A stretch of 34,809 nt of DNA, taken from Planctomycetota bacterium. GTDB lineage: Bacteria > Planctomycetota > UBA8742 > UBA2392. A model generated the notes under the pieces. That model saw only the letters and a program-made list of their open reading frames with translations, searched no databases and was not told where the DNA came from. The position numbers were made by a program, and so were the translations under genes. The first letter of the stretch is position 1; each line of letters opens with the position of its first letter. The DNA is taken from positions 1 through 34,809 of the forward strand of contig JADLAK010000050.1 of assembly GCA_020848275.1 (NCBI GenBank), given 5' to 3'. This document shows positions 16,355-24,339 of this stretch, piece by piece.

Positions 16355-18538
16355 CTATCGGGCTTTGGCGACGGCGTCGAGGGCTTCGGGGTTGTTGACG
16401 CTTGAGAGGTCGCCGAGGCCGGCATCCGCGCCCGACACCGAACCTGAACCTGAACCTGAACCTGAACCTGAACCTGAACCTGAACCTGAACCTGAACCTG
16501 AACCTGAACCTATGGTCAATAGATACTTCTTCTGGATCAGGCGGCGGAGGATTTTGGCGCTGCGGGTTTTGGGCAGATCGTCGACGAACAACACGTTTTT
16601 CGGCCGGTCCACTTTGCCCAGCGCGTTGACGACACGTTGAATCAACTCTTTGCGCAGGGCTTCCGACTCCGCAAAGCCTTTCGCCTTGTGCAGCACCACA
16701 AAGCACACGACGTCCGTGCCTTTAATCGGGTCCGGCACGCCGATGGCCGCGGCTTCGCTGACCGCGTCATGCTCGATCAGCGCCGCTTCGATTTCGCCGG
16801 GGCCCACGCGCCGACCCGCGATCTTCAACGTGTCGTCCGCGCGGCCGAATAAAAACCAGTCACCGTCCTTGTCAACTTTCGCCCAGTCGCCGTGGTTCCA
16901 GACGTTGGGGAATTTGCTCCAGTAGGTCTCCAGATATTTCGCGTCGTTCTTCCAGAGACTGCGCGTCATGCTCGGCGCGGGTTGCTTGCACACCAGATAG
17001 CCGACTTCGTCCATCACCGGCTTGCCGTCTTCATTAAAGACGTCGATGTCCATACCCAGGCCGGGGCTTTGCAGACTCGCGGCTTTCAGCGGCATCACGG
17101 GCAGCGGCGCCATGAAGCAGCCGACGATGTCCGTGCCGCCGCTGATGTTGATCACCGGGCAGCGGCCTTTGCCGATCTTGTTGAAATACCACATGTAACT
17201 TTCGGGGTCCCAGGGCTCGCCGGTGCTGCCCAAAACGCGCAGCGTCGGCATCGGATGTTTATCGGCCCACTCGTCACCGCTGCGAATGAGCATGCGGATC
17301 GCCGTCGGCGAGATCCCGAGGTGCGTGACCTTGTGGCGCTCGACCATTTCCCAGACGCGGTCGGGGTTGGGGAAGTTCGGCGCGCCCTCAAAGACCACCA
17401 GCGTGACGCCGTGGAAGAAACAGCCGATGATTTCCCACGGCCCCATCATCCAGCCGATGTCGCTGAACCACCAGAAAACGTCGCCGCGTTTGATGTCGAA
17501 GTTGTAGCCGAGTTCCTTGGACATCTGCGCGAGGCAGCCCGCGTGCGTGTGCACGGTGCCTTTCGGCTTTCCTGTGGTCCCGCTGGTGTAGATCATCAAA
17601 GCCGGCGCGAGTGCAGGCATGGATTCGGTCGCGCAGGTGGCGGATTGAGAATCAACGATGTCATGCCACCAGAGGTCACGCTTTGACGTCATGGGGCAAG
17701 GGATTGGGGATTGGGGATTGGGGATTGGGGCTTTTCCTGATCCCTGATCCCTGCTCCCTGACCCCTTCAAGCGTTCATACACAATGACGTGGCGAAGATG
17801 AGGCAGACCTGCGACGGCTAAATCCGCCTGGTCCTTGATGCCGAACGGCGTGCCGCGGCGCATGCTGCCGTCGGCGGTAAACAGCACTTTCACCTGCGCG
17901 TCTTCGAGGCGCTCGCGCACCGCGGGCGGCGCGTAGCCGCTGAAGATCGGGATGAAGATTGCGCCGATTTTCTGCGTCCCCAGCATCGCGAACACGACTT
18001 CAGCGACCATGGGCATGTAGCAGGCGACCGTGTCGCCGCGCTGGACGCCGAGTTGTTTGAGCGCGTTGGCGACCTTACAGACGTTCTGATCCAGCTCCGC
18101 GAAAGTAAAGCGCCTTACGGAGCCATCCTCGGTTTCCGCAATTAACGCCAGTCCCGTGTCGTGTGTCTCGTGTCCCGAGTCCGCAGTGTCGTTGCCTTTG
18201 ACACGAGACGCGGGACTCGCGACTCGCGACGCGTGCCTGTCCACGCAGTTCAGCGCGATGTTCGTTTCGCCGGCGATGAACCAGTCGGCCCAGGCGTTGC
18301 CTTTGCTCGTGTCCAGAAGCCGCGTGTACGGCTTGGTCCACTGCATGCCGAGGTCATGCAGCGCGTGCTCCCAGAACCACTCGATGTTGCGCTGCGACTT
18401 CTTAATCAACCGCCGCGCGCTTTCTGCAACCGCGGCGCCGCTGGCCGGATTGGCGTCAAAACCGAGCGCGCGCATCAGGCGCATGACGTTGGCCTTGTCG
18501 ATGATCTCGCGTGTCGGTTTCCAGATGTATTCGGACAT
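16355..18538 (-). CDS. AMP-forming acyl-CoA synthetase (acetyl/propionyl-type) with three low-complexity insertions
   Basis: 727 residues of the ANL superfamily: carboxylate plus ATP plus CoA to acyl-CoA, AMP and PPi. Motifs are the P-loop [12 protein letters not shown] (317-328), [12 protein letters not shown] (360-371), [10 protein letters not shown] (437-446), SGGTD (466-470), [20 protein letters not shown] (550-569), the hinge [14 protein letters not shown] (571-584) and the catalytic lysine K662 in [11 protein letters not shown]. The Trp in the DIGW segment fits a small acid, but the substrate is not certain. Three loops hold repeat-coded peptide that homologs should lack: residues 103-130, 259-282 and a GS run at about 677-700. 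All three are in frame and leave the motifs intact. The gene starts 105 bases from the divergent four-TM gene and is followed 10 bases later by DUF1963. Confidence 0.93.
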   Translation of the reverse strand: MSEYIWKPTREIIDKANVMRLMRALGFDANPASGAAVAESARRLIKKSQRNIEWFWEHALHDLGMQWTKPYTRLLDTSKGNAWADWFIAGETNIALNCVDRHASRVASPASRVKGNDTADSGHETHDTGLALIAETEDGSVRRFTFAELDQNVCKVANALKQLGVQRGDTVACYMPMVAEVVFAMLGTQKIGAIFIPIFSGYAPPAVRERLEDAQVKVLFTADGSMRRGTPFGIKDQADLAVAGLPHLRHVIVYERLKGSGSRDQGSGKAPIPNPQSPIPCPMTSKRDLWWHDIVDSQSATCATESMPALAPALMIYTSGTTGKPKGTVHTHAGCLAQMSKELGYNFDIKRGDVFWWFSDIGWMMGPWEIIGCFFHGVTLVVFEGAPNFPNPDRVWEMVERHKVTHLGISPTAIRMLIRSGDEWADKHPMPTLRVLGSTGEPWDPESYMWYFNKIGKGRCPVINISGGTDIVGCFMAPLPVMPLKAASLQSPGLGMDIDVFNEDGKPVMDEVGYLVCKQPAPSMTRSLWKNDAKYLETYWSKFPNVWNHGDWAKVDKDGDWFLFGRADDTLKIAGRRVGPGEIEAALIEHDAVSEAAAIGVPDPIKGTDVVCFVVLHKAKGFAESEALRKELIQRVVNALGKVDRPKNVLFVDDLPKTRSAKILRRLIQKKYLLTIGSGSGSGSGSGSGSGSGSGSGSGSVSGADAGLGDLSSVNNPEALDAVAKAR
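16441..16511. repeat. Hexamer tandem repeat AACCTG, coding for a Gly-Ser run
   Basis: Nearly 12 perfect AACCTG units (11 complete plus a partial). On the minus strand it codes for alternating Gly-Ser near residues 677-700 of the acyl-CoA synthetase, in a C-terminal loop just before [13 protein letters not shown]. Because the unit is six bases, copy-number change keeps the frame, so length variation between strains is likely. Confidence 0.95.
17694..17763. repeat. Inverted heptamer array inside the acyl-CoA synthetase gene (GGATTGG / CCTGATC)
   Basis: Ten heptamers in register: GGGCAAG; four GGATTGG (17701-17728); GGCTTTT; two CCTGATC, CCTGCTC and CCTGACC (17736-17763). The G-rich and C-rich halves are imperfect inverted repeats. 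On the minus strand it codes for residues 259-282, a Pro/Asn/Gln/Ser-rich peptide, without breaking the frame. ATTGGGG is the complement of the CCCCART heptamer (STRR1) known from heterocystous cyanobacteria. Confidence 0.92.
18151..18234. repeat. Inverted heptamer array inside the acyl-CoA synthetase gene (GTCCCGT / GACTCGC)
   Basis: Twelve consecutive heptamers, 84 bases = exactly 28 codons. Left arm: GTCCCGT, GTCGTGT, GTCTCGT, GTCCCGA, GTCCGCA, GTGTCGT. Spacer heptamer: TGCCTTT. Right arm: GACACGA, GACGCGG, GACTCGC twice, GACGCGT. The arms are imperfect inverted repeats. It codes for about residues 102-129, between NCVDRH and [10 protein letters not shown], which would join naturally without it. 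Confidence 0.92.
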
Positions 18539-18584
18539 GAAGGCAGCCTATCACCGAAAAATTCCGCACCACAGGGCCAGCGCC

Positions 18585-18614
18585 TTGGACCATGACACAA
18601 AACATTGCTACTGA
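18585..18614 (+). promoter_or_regulatory. Possible sigma-70-type promoter for the four-TM protein gene
   Basis: TTGGAC, 18 bases, then TACTGA, about 30 bases before the ATG at 18644, in the 105-base gap between divergent genes. Both hexamers are imperfect and promoter rules of this lineage are unknown, so this is only a candidate. Confidence 0.25.
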
Positions 18615-18643
18615 TACCGTGCCTTGAAAATGGGGGCAAGCCG

Positions 18644-19705
18644 ATGCAACCACAATCAAAGCCGCCGCTGCGTCAGCCGCGTCCGCCAATGGCGCAGAAG
18701 CCCCTGGCGCGGCCCCTGGCGCGACCCGGTGCTTCGGCAGGGCGGCAGTACCTCGCCAATTTCGTGGCAAGCCCGCCCAAGTTCAAGGGTTTTGGCATCA
18801 CCTTCATGGTCATCAACGGGCTGGTTGGCCTGCTGTTGGTCGTGATGGCGCCCATGCTCGCATCGGTGTTTTCGGGATCGTCGTCTCCGCTTGCGGGCCC
18901 CGAGACTCAACGCGCCGTGCAACTGGTGTCGACCATCCTGCTCGTGATCGGCGTGGCATACCTGGGGACGGCTATTGGCGTGGGTGTTTTTTCCATCCGC
19001 GGATCGATTGTCGCGCTCTGGATCGGGCTCGCGTTCTCGGGACTCAATGCCATGGGCGCGATCAGCGGCTTGGCCTCTGGAAAGGGCGGCGGCGGGGTCG
19101 TTCCTCTTGCGCTTCACGGCCTGCTGATCGGTTTGGCCATCACGGACATGAAGCGTCACAACGCTTACAAGGCCATGAAAGCAGGCCAGATACCGGGCGG
19201 ACCTGCCTATGGCGCCCCGCCTTACGGCGCCCCGCCACCCTATGGCGCTATGCCTTACGGCAGCCCGCCTCAGTACGGTGCACCTCCCCAGTACGGCGCG
19301 CCGCCCTATGAGGCGCCGCCGCAACCCCCGCCCGCGCCCGAAGTTCCCGCCGAAGAAATCACCATGGTCGAAGAGCCGCCGGTGCTTTCACCCGGGGACG
19401 CGGCGCTGCAACTACTTTCGCTGGCCGCGTCGGTGGACCCGGCGCAGGCGACTATGCGGCTGCAACGGGCGCGCCGCGTGGGCGCAAAACTGCTGGGCGA
19501 AGCGGCGGTCGCGCAAGTCAACGCCGCGCTTGCCGCGCCGGCAGCGGTCGATGACCCGGCCGGGCGCGCGGCGCAGCTTGTCGGCGCGCTTGGCGCCCCG
19601 CGCATGAAGCAGAACACCCGCGTCGCGGTCGAGTTCATCCTCAAGCAGGGCGAAGGCCTTCCGCCCGAGGCGCAGCCGATACTGGCCGCATTCGACGCGC
19701 TATAA
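18644..19705 (+). CDS. Four-TM membrane protein with Tyr-Gly-Ala-Pro low-complexity linker
   Basis: 353 residues, not recognised as a named family. Order: a Pro/Arg-rich N-terminus (1-35); four hydrophobic segments at about 48-76, 91-116, 119-145 and 150-168; a linker at about 183-233 built of YGAPP-type units; an acidic stretch (EVPAEEITMVEEPP); and an Ala-rich helical C-terminal domain (about 250-353). The topology suggests a membrane-anchored cytoplasmic tail. I chose ATG at 18644 (MQPQSKPPLR), preceded by GGGGG, rather than TTG at 18605. It ends 7 bases before the phosphatase gene on the same strand, so the two are likely one transcript. Confidence 0.82.
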   Translation: MQPQSKPPLRQPRPPMAQKPLARPLARPGASAGRQYLANFVASPPKFKGFGITFMVINGLVGLLLVVMAPMLASVFSGSSSPLAGPETQRAVQLVSTILLVIGVAYLGTAIGVGVFSIRGSIVALWIGLAFSGLNAMGAISGLASGKGGGGVVPLALHGLLIGLAITDMKRHNAYKAMKAGQIPGGPAYGAPPYGAPPPYGAMPYGSPPQYGAPPQYGAPPYEAPPQPPPAPEVPAEEITMVEEPPVLSPGDAALQLLSLAASVDPAQATMRLQRARRVGAKLLGEAAVAQVNAALAAPAAVDDPAGRAAQLVGALGAPRMKQNTRVAVEFILKQGEGLPPEAQPILAAFDAL

Positions 19706-19712
19706 TCGGGCC

Positions 19713-20246
19713 ATGTCAGAACGCCGCTTCAACCCCGTGACATGGATCGAGGGCATTGAGCCCTTGCGGCTGTGCGTTTCGCCCAAGCCCTACGGCGGCG
19801 AGGACCTCGATGAATGGCTGCGCCAGGCGCGCGAAGAAGGCGTCGATGTGCTGGTCTCGGCGCTGCACGACCACGAGCAGCACGCCTTTGGATTGACGCG
19901 TCAAGAGGAATTGTGCGCCGCCGCGGGCATCCAGTATGTGAACTTCCCGATAATCGACCACAACGTGCCGCATGACATCGCCGCGCTCGAGGAACTCGCG
20001 CAGTTGCTGTTTGCGGCGCTGACGCGCAGCAAGGGTGTGCTGGTGCATTGTTATGCGGGGATTGGGCGGTCTGTCCTGATCGCGAGTTGCACGCTTGCGG
20101 TTGCGGGCATTAAACCTGCGCGGGCCTTTGATCTGATCGGCAAGGCGCGGGGCCTTCGCGTTCCCGACACCCGCGCGCAGGAAGCCTTCGTCCACGACTT
20201 CGTCGAGTACATCAATACGCCGAGGGAGACGGACGACGAAACCTGA
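19713..20246 (+). CDS. Dual-specificity / tyrosine-type protein phosphatase
   Basis: 177 residues. VHCYAGIGRS holds the C-x5-R phosphatase loop with nucleophile C113 and R119. The likely general acid is D82 in FPIIDHNVP. The length and the loop fit the compact DUSP-like/cyclin-phosphatase group. Family knowledge: dephosphorylation of phospho-Tyr/Ser/Thr or of small phosphorylated ligands, in the cytoplasm; no signal peptide is seen. The gene lies 7 bases behind the four-TM gene. Its TGA stop (20244-20246) is inside the first heptamer of the array at 20242-20310, so the last codons and stop may have been changed by that repeat. The substrate is unknown. Confidence 0.92.
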   Translation: MSERRFNPVTWIEGIEPLRLCVSPKPYGGEDLDEWLRQAREEGVDVLVSALHDHEQHAFGLTRQEELCAAAGIQYVNFPIIDHNVPHDIAALEELAQLLFAALTRSKGVLVHCYAGIGRSVLIASCTLAVAGIKPARAFDLIGKARGLRVPDTRAQEAFVHDFVEYINTPRETDDET

Positions 20247-20310
20247 TACCCGAAACCTAAAACCCGATACCCAGCCCACTGCAACGGGGGCGAAAGGTTT
20301 CGGGTATCAG
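20242..20310. repeat. Inverted heptamer array at the convergent phosphatase / CARDB gene ends
   Basis: Heptamers CCTGATA, CCCGAAA, CCTAAAA, CCCGATA, CCCAGCC run from 20242 to 20276. The right arm at 20295-20310 (AGGTTTCGGGTATCAG) is the perfect 16-base reverse complement of 20243-20258. It supplies the phosphatase stop codon and lies between convergent genes, where the hairpin could act as a bidirectional terminator, though no T tract follows. Confidence 0.9.
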
Positions 20311-20334
20311 CAACGGGTCGCCTGTCGCCGTCCA

Positions 20335-23300
20335 TCAGTCCGGTTTGGTTTTCCACGACCAGATCGTGTCGAGCACGGGGCCGATAAACGGCAGGTCCTT
20401 GGCCCAGCCCTTGGCGATTTCTTTCAGTGAATCCTTGTTGAAGGGCCCGGCGTTGACGTGGTCGCCGACATCTTTCACGGCGGCGTCGAGGCGCTCCTGC
20501 GCGCCTTCCTTGCCCTCGATCAAGTCGCCGAGCGCGTCAAGCGCCGCGGCTTCCTTGCGGAAACCCTTGTCGACGTATTTGATCTCGGCGTCGAGCATGG
20601 CCTGGTGCATTTTGCTCAGCCCCGGCGCGTATTGGCCCGGGATCAGGCCGCCCGCAGCCTCAAGCACGTCGGCGCTGTCGGCCTCGCCCTTGGCCGCATG
20701 ATCGCGCGCGTAACGGGCGAGCAGCAGCACGCTGTCGATCTTGCCCAGCGTTTCCGTGACATTCTTGAGGTCCGTCGCGCCGTGGTCGCCAAACAGCGGG
20801 CCGACGTCGTCGTAAAGCTGGTCGAGCGCCTTGGTGGCGTTGGCCGCGGTCATCACGCTGTTGCGCACCTTGTTGAGGGTGTCGAGCTGCACCGGCGCGC
20901 CGGTCTTGAGCAAATCGGCCTTGGCCGCGCACAGTTCGTTGGCGATGCGCGCAAGCGCCGGGCGCGTGAGTTTCCCCTCGGCCTTGGCCGTCTCGTAGCT
21001 CTTGATCAGCGCCGCGGTGCGCAGCGCAAAGACGCGCATTTCCACGGCGGATTCGATGTGGCGGCGCGCGACTTCGATTTCCGGCGTCATGGTTTTCGCG
21101 CGCTGCAACAGGCCGCGCATCAGGCCAATGGCCATGTACGCGTCTTCGGTGGTCTTGGCGTCGGCCACTTTCGCCAGCAGCGGTTGAAGCTGCGCGATCA
21201 TCTCGGCCTCGGCGAGTTTGCTGCCCTCTGCCTCGCCCAGCGCCAGCGGCACTTGCACCGACGTGGTGTTGTTCTTTTCGTTGTCCTCCTCCTGCGCGCC
21301 GTCGGCGTCGATGGTCGCGCTGACTTCCGTGTCGCCCATCTCGAGCGTCCAGGTGTGGCTGTAGCGATTCATGTAATAGTCCTTCACGAACTTCGGGCGC
21401 GCCTTGAACTCGCGCCATTCGCCGGGCCGCCAGCCGCTGGTGTCGAAGATGACAGCGCCCAGCGTGCGGTAGCCGCCGCCGGCCTGCGGGTTCTTGATGG
21501 TGAAGCGCGCGTTGGCGACCACGCCCTTTTCAATCGCCTTGCCCATGTTGCGCGCGCGCAGCGTGATCATGGCTTCTTTGCCCTGCTCGGGCACCGCGGG
21601 TTCGATGATGATTTCCTCGGCCACGAGGTCCGGCTTGTTCCTTTGCGGCGGGATCAAGAGCGCGAGCGGAAAGGTCAGCGAACCCTTGTTGTCCATGAAT
21701 TTGAACTTCAGCGTGACCGTGCCCTTTGCGAGCTTTTCGATGTCGATGGTCTTGAGGCCGCCCAGGCCTTCGCCCATCACCTCGACCGGCAGTTCCGCGC
21801 TGACGCTGACTTTGCCGCCCGGCGCGGTCGTGAGCGTCGCCGCAATCGCGGGCAGGCCGGGGATGTTGATCGCCGCGCTGTCGAGTGTGTCGCCCGCGCC
21901 GATCTGCACGGTCAGGCCGCTGTAGATCGCGCCCGCCAGGCCGTCGCCCTCGCACTCGATGCCATGCTTGAAAACAAACGGCGCGCGGATCACGTTGTCG
22001 ACGAGGTCGCCCATCAGCGGATAGACACTGATGCGGCAGAGCGCGCGGCCGCTGTCGTCGAGGTCGGCCAGCGTAAGGAACTGCGGCCCGCCCACGACGC
22101 CCGCCTGCTTTTGCTCAAGCTCGGTCAGTGCCAGCGCCGCAAACGGGTCATCCTTTTTCTTCCTCAGTTCGTCGCTCACCCCGGGCAGGCCCAGCCCCGC
22201 GGCCTCGGCCCCCCAGGCGAAGAAGTCACGCATCGCGCCCTCGGCCGTGAACGCGAGCCCGTAGCCGCAAACGCCGCCCATGCCCGCGTCGCGGGCTTCC
22301 TCGGGCGTGATCGGCAACAGCCACGTCAGGGCGTCGGCGCGCTTTTCGTCCGCGAGGCCCTCAAAGCGCCCGGGTTCGCCGCGGCGTGCAAGCGCCCTTG
22401 CGGCGCTGTAGGTGTCAAAGCCCTGCAACTGGTACAGGACGCTGGCGCCCCAGCCGCGCGGCGCGCGGCCAAGCACGCGGGCGATGGTCGCGGGCGGCAC
22501 GTCGGTGTTGTCGAACAGCTCGGTCATGCGCCTTTCGGGCGCCTTGAATCCGAGTTGGCCCAGCACGCCGCAAGCGTGCACCGCGAGCTCTTCCTTGTCG
22601 CCCGCGGCGGTTTTCTTCAGGCGTTCGAGCGCGTCCTTGTCGCCAAAACGCGCCAGCAGCAGGTCTAGGTAGATCGCCGCCGTCGGATCCTTCGTCGCCT
22701 CAAGCGCCTTGCGCACGGCTTCGATATCATCTTTCTCGGCCACGCGGGCCAGTGCGGCGGCGGCGTGCTCGACGACGAACGGGTTCTTGACCGCCAGCAT
22801 CTTGATCAGCGCCGCAAGGTCGGCGTGGCTCGCGAGCGTCTCAATAGTCACGGCAAAACCGGGCAGCTTGGGGTCGGCGATGACGGTTTCCTCGAGGAAT
22901 GGAAGCACTTCCGTGCGTCGCGTGCGCTCGGCGATGACGAGCGCGTAGAAGCCGTGGGAGCCGCCCTTGGCGATGGACTTTTTGAAGGCCTCGAGGAACT
23001 TCGACCTGTCGGCGTCGCTGTGTTCCGGGTCGGCGGCTCGGGCCTGCAGGGCTTTGAAGTACTGGCGGCACTCGTCATCGTCGTAGAAGTTGACCGCCAG
23101 CACGAATTCGAACTCGCGCATCTGCGCGCCGGTGGGGGCGCGTTCGTGTTCGAGCGCCGCGCGCATCTTCTCGCGCAGCACGCGCAGGATCGCCGGTTTT
23201 AACGACTGGGCTTGTTTGCGGTAACTGTCGGCGACTTCCGCGGGTCCTGCGCCGGCCAGCGCGTAAAGAATCGACTGCTGGAGCTTGTAGTCGTCCGTGC

Positions 23301-24093
23301 GGCGGGCAAGTTTCAGCGCGCGGGCGAGGTCTTCCCGGCGCTCGTCGGCGGTGCGCGAAATCGCAGGATGATGGGCGCCAAGCACCAGGGCCCGCGCCTC
23401 GTGCAGGTTGTCGCCGCGCATGGTGTGGAAGCGCAGGATCGCCGAGTCGAGCTTGCCGGCTTCGTCCTGCGTGCACTTGGTGGCGAGCAGGCGGGTGCGG
23501 ACTTCGGCCGCGAAGCGCCCGAACTTGGCTTTGTCGGCCTTGTCCAAGGCTGCCAGCAGCAGCGCCCTGACGTCGGCGTCGCGACCCGCGGCCCCGGCGA
23601 ACTCGACTTCGACGAGCAAATCGAGAAGCTCGATGCATGGTTCAACGCGGTCAGCTTCGACAAACGTGCGGCCGAACAACGCCGCGTCGCCCAGCGCCAG
23701 CGCGCAGTCAAGCGCCTGGGTGTCGGCCTCGGCCTGGGCTTTTTCATCATCGAGCACGAAGTGCAGGGCGTTGTGGATTGCGAACTCAAGTTCGTAGTCG
23801 CCGCAGGAGGCCGCATGCACGGCGGCCTCCTTCAGCAGTTTGGCGGCGAGGTCGGGCTTGGCGGCGTGGAAGCCGTCGAAGAGTTCGCCGAACTGGAGAA
23901 GGCACTGGGCAAACAGCCTCGCGTCGCCGCTGTTTTTGGCCAGCAGGCAGGCGTCGCGCAACAACGGCTTGGCCTTGTCGTATTGCTCGGAGTTCGCAAA
24001 CGTGCGGGCTTCGTCGCGCAGGCGATCGATGACCGGATCGGCGGCAAGGACGGGCGCAATTAACGCAATCAACATCAGTATGAGTCGGCGCAT
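20335..24093 (-). CDS. Large exported HEAT-repeat / CARDB protein
   Basis: 1252 residues. MRRLILMLIALIAPVLAADP is a clear signal peptide (cleavage near residue 18). About 20-330 are TPR-like helices (YDKAKPLLRDACLLAK). About 414-515 are HEAT-like repeats (ALIKMLAVKNPFVVEHAAAALARVAEKDD and similar). About 817-945 look like a CARDB beta domain (KPDLVAEEIIIEP ... EEDNEKNNTTSVQVPL), normally an extracellular adhesion-like fold. The C-terminal 300 residues are helical and Ala-rich. GGAG stands 8 bases before the ATG. No catalytic motif is visible. Probably a periplasmic or surface scaffold. It stands alone: convergent with the phosphatase and 246 bases from rtcB. Function is not known. Confidence 0.93.
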   Translation of the reverse strand: MRRLILMLIALIAPVLAADPVIDRLRDEARTFANSEQYDKAKPLLRDACLLAKNSGDARLFAQCLLQFGELFDGFHAAKPDLAAKLLKEAAVHAASCGDYELEFAIHNALHFVLDDEKAQAEADTQALDCALALGDAALFGRTFVEADRVEPCIELLDLLVEVEFAGAAGRDADVRALLLAALDKADKAKFGRFAAEVRTRLLATKCTQDEAGKLDSAILRFHTMRGDNLHEARALVLGAHHPAISRTADERREDLARALKLARRTDDYKLQQSILYALAGAGPAEVADSYRKQAQSLKPAILRVLREKMRAALEHERAPTGAQMREFEFVLAVNFYDDDECRQYFKALQARAADPEHSDADRSKFLEAFKKSIAKGGSHGFYALVIAERTRRTEVLPFLEETVIADPKLPGFAVTIETLASHADLAALIKMLAVKNPFVVEHAAAALARVAEKDDIEAVRKALEATKDPTAAIYLDLLLARFGDKDALERLKKTAAGDKEELAVHACGVLGQLGFKAPERRMTELFDNTDVPPATIARVLGRAPRGWGASVLYQLQGFDTYSAARALARRGEPGRFEGLADEKRADALTWLLPITPEEARDAGMGGVCGYGLAFTAEGAMRDFFAWGAEAAGLGLPGVSDELRKKKDDPFAALALTELEQKQAGVVGGPQFLTLADLDDSGRALCRISVYPLMGDLVDNVIRAPFVFKHGIECEGDGLAGAIYSGLTVQIGAGDTLDSAAINIPGLPAIAATLTTAPGGKVSVSAELPVEVMGEGLGGLKTIDIEKLAKGTVTLKFKFMDNKGSLTFPLALLIPPQRNKPDLVAEEIIIEPAVPEQGKEAMITLRARNMGKAIEKGVVANARFTIKNPQAGGGYRTLGAVIFDTSGWRPGEWREFKARPKFVKDYYMNRYSHTWTLEMGDTEVSATIDADGAQEEDNEKNNTTSVQVPLALGEAEGSKLAEAEMIAQLQPLLAKVADAKTTEDAYMAIGLMRGLLQRAKTMTPEIEVARRHIESAVEMRVFALRTAALIKSYETAKAEGKLTRPALARIANELCAAKADLLKTGAPVQLDTLNKVRNSVMTAANATKALDQLYDDVGPLFGDHGATDLKNVTETLGKIDSVLLLARYARDHAAKGEADSADVLEAAGGLIPGQYAPGLSKMHQAMLDAEIKYVDKGFRKEAAALDALGDLIEGKEGAQERLDAAVKDVGDHVNAGPFNKDSLKEIAKGWAKDLPFIGPVLDTIWSWKTKPD

Positions 24094-24262
24094 GGCAATC
24101 TCCGGTCGATGAACTGAGGGAGCTTATCACGCCCGTGCGGTCCTCGCCGCACGTCCAATGAATTGCCGTGTCAACGACATGTAAACTGCCGAAGGACTGG
24201 CATTGCACAGAACTGTTAACCAGCATTCAGTAGCCCGGATACGAGGAAAGAACAATTGACCT

Positions 24263-24290
24263 GTGGAGCGGACAAGAATGTCCGCGCCAC
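24263..24290. repeat. REP-like single palindrome, GTGG...CCAC bounded
   Basis: GTGG, A, a palindromic core GCGGACAAGAATGTCCGC, then GCCAC. It lies in the 246-base gap between rtcB and the CARDB gene, which otherwise shows nothing recognisable. The core is almost the same as both cores of the element at 34708-34799. Confidence 0.85.
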
Positions 24291-24339
24291 GGAACGGAGG
24301 CCCCGAGTAGATGCCAAGGGCTTACGCGGCGGGCTCCGG

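Noticed and set aside
16441..16511. CRISPR-like or other array
   Set aside because: The units are six bases in direct tandem with no spacers, and the run is coding; none of the short arrays in the window has CRISPR repeat-spacer structure.
19701..19706. TATAAT hexamer before the phosphatase gene
   Set aside because: It contains the stop codon of the preceding gene and has no matching -35 element; the 7-base gap suggests co-transcription instead.
20458..22668. 736-codon plus-strand open frame
   Set aside because: Antisense to the HEAT/CARDB gene, Arg/Gly/Val-rich composition typical of a reversed GC-rich gene; the minus strand has a signal peptide, ribosome site and recognisable domains.
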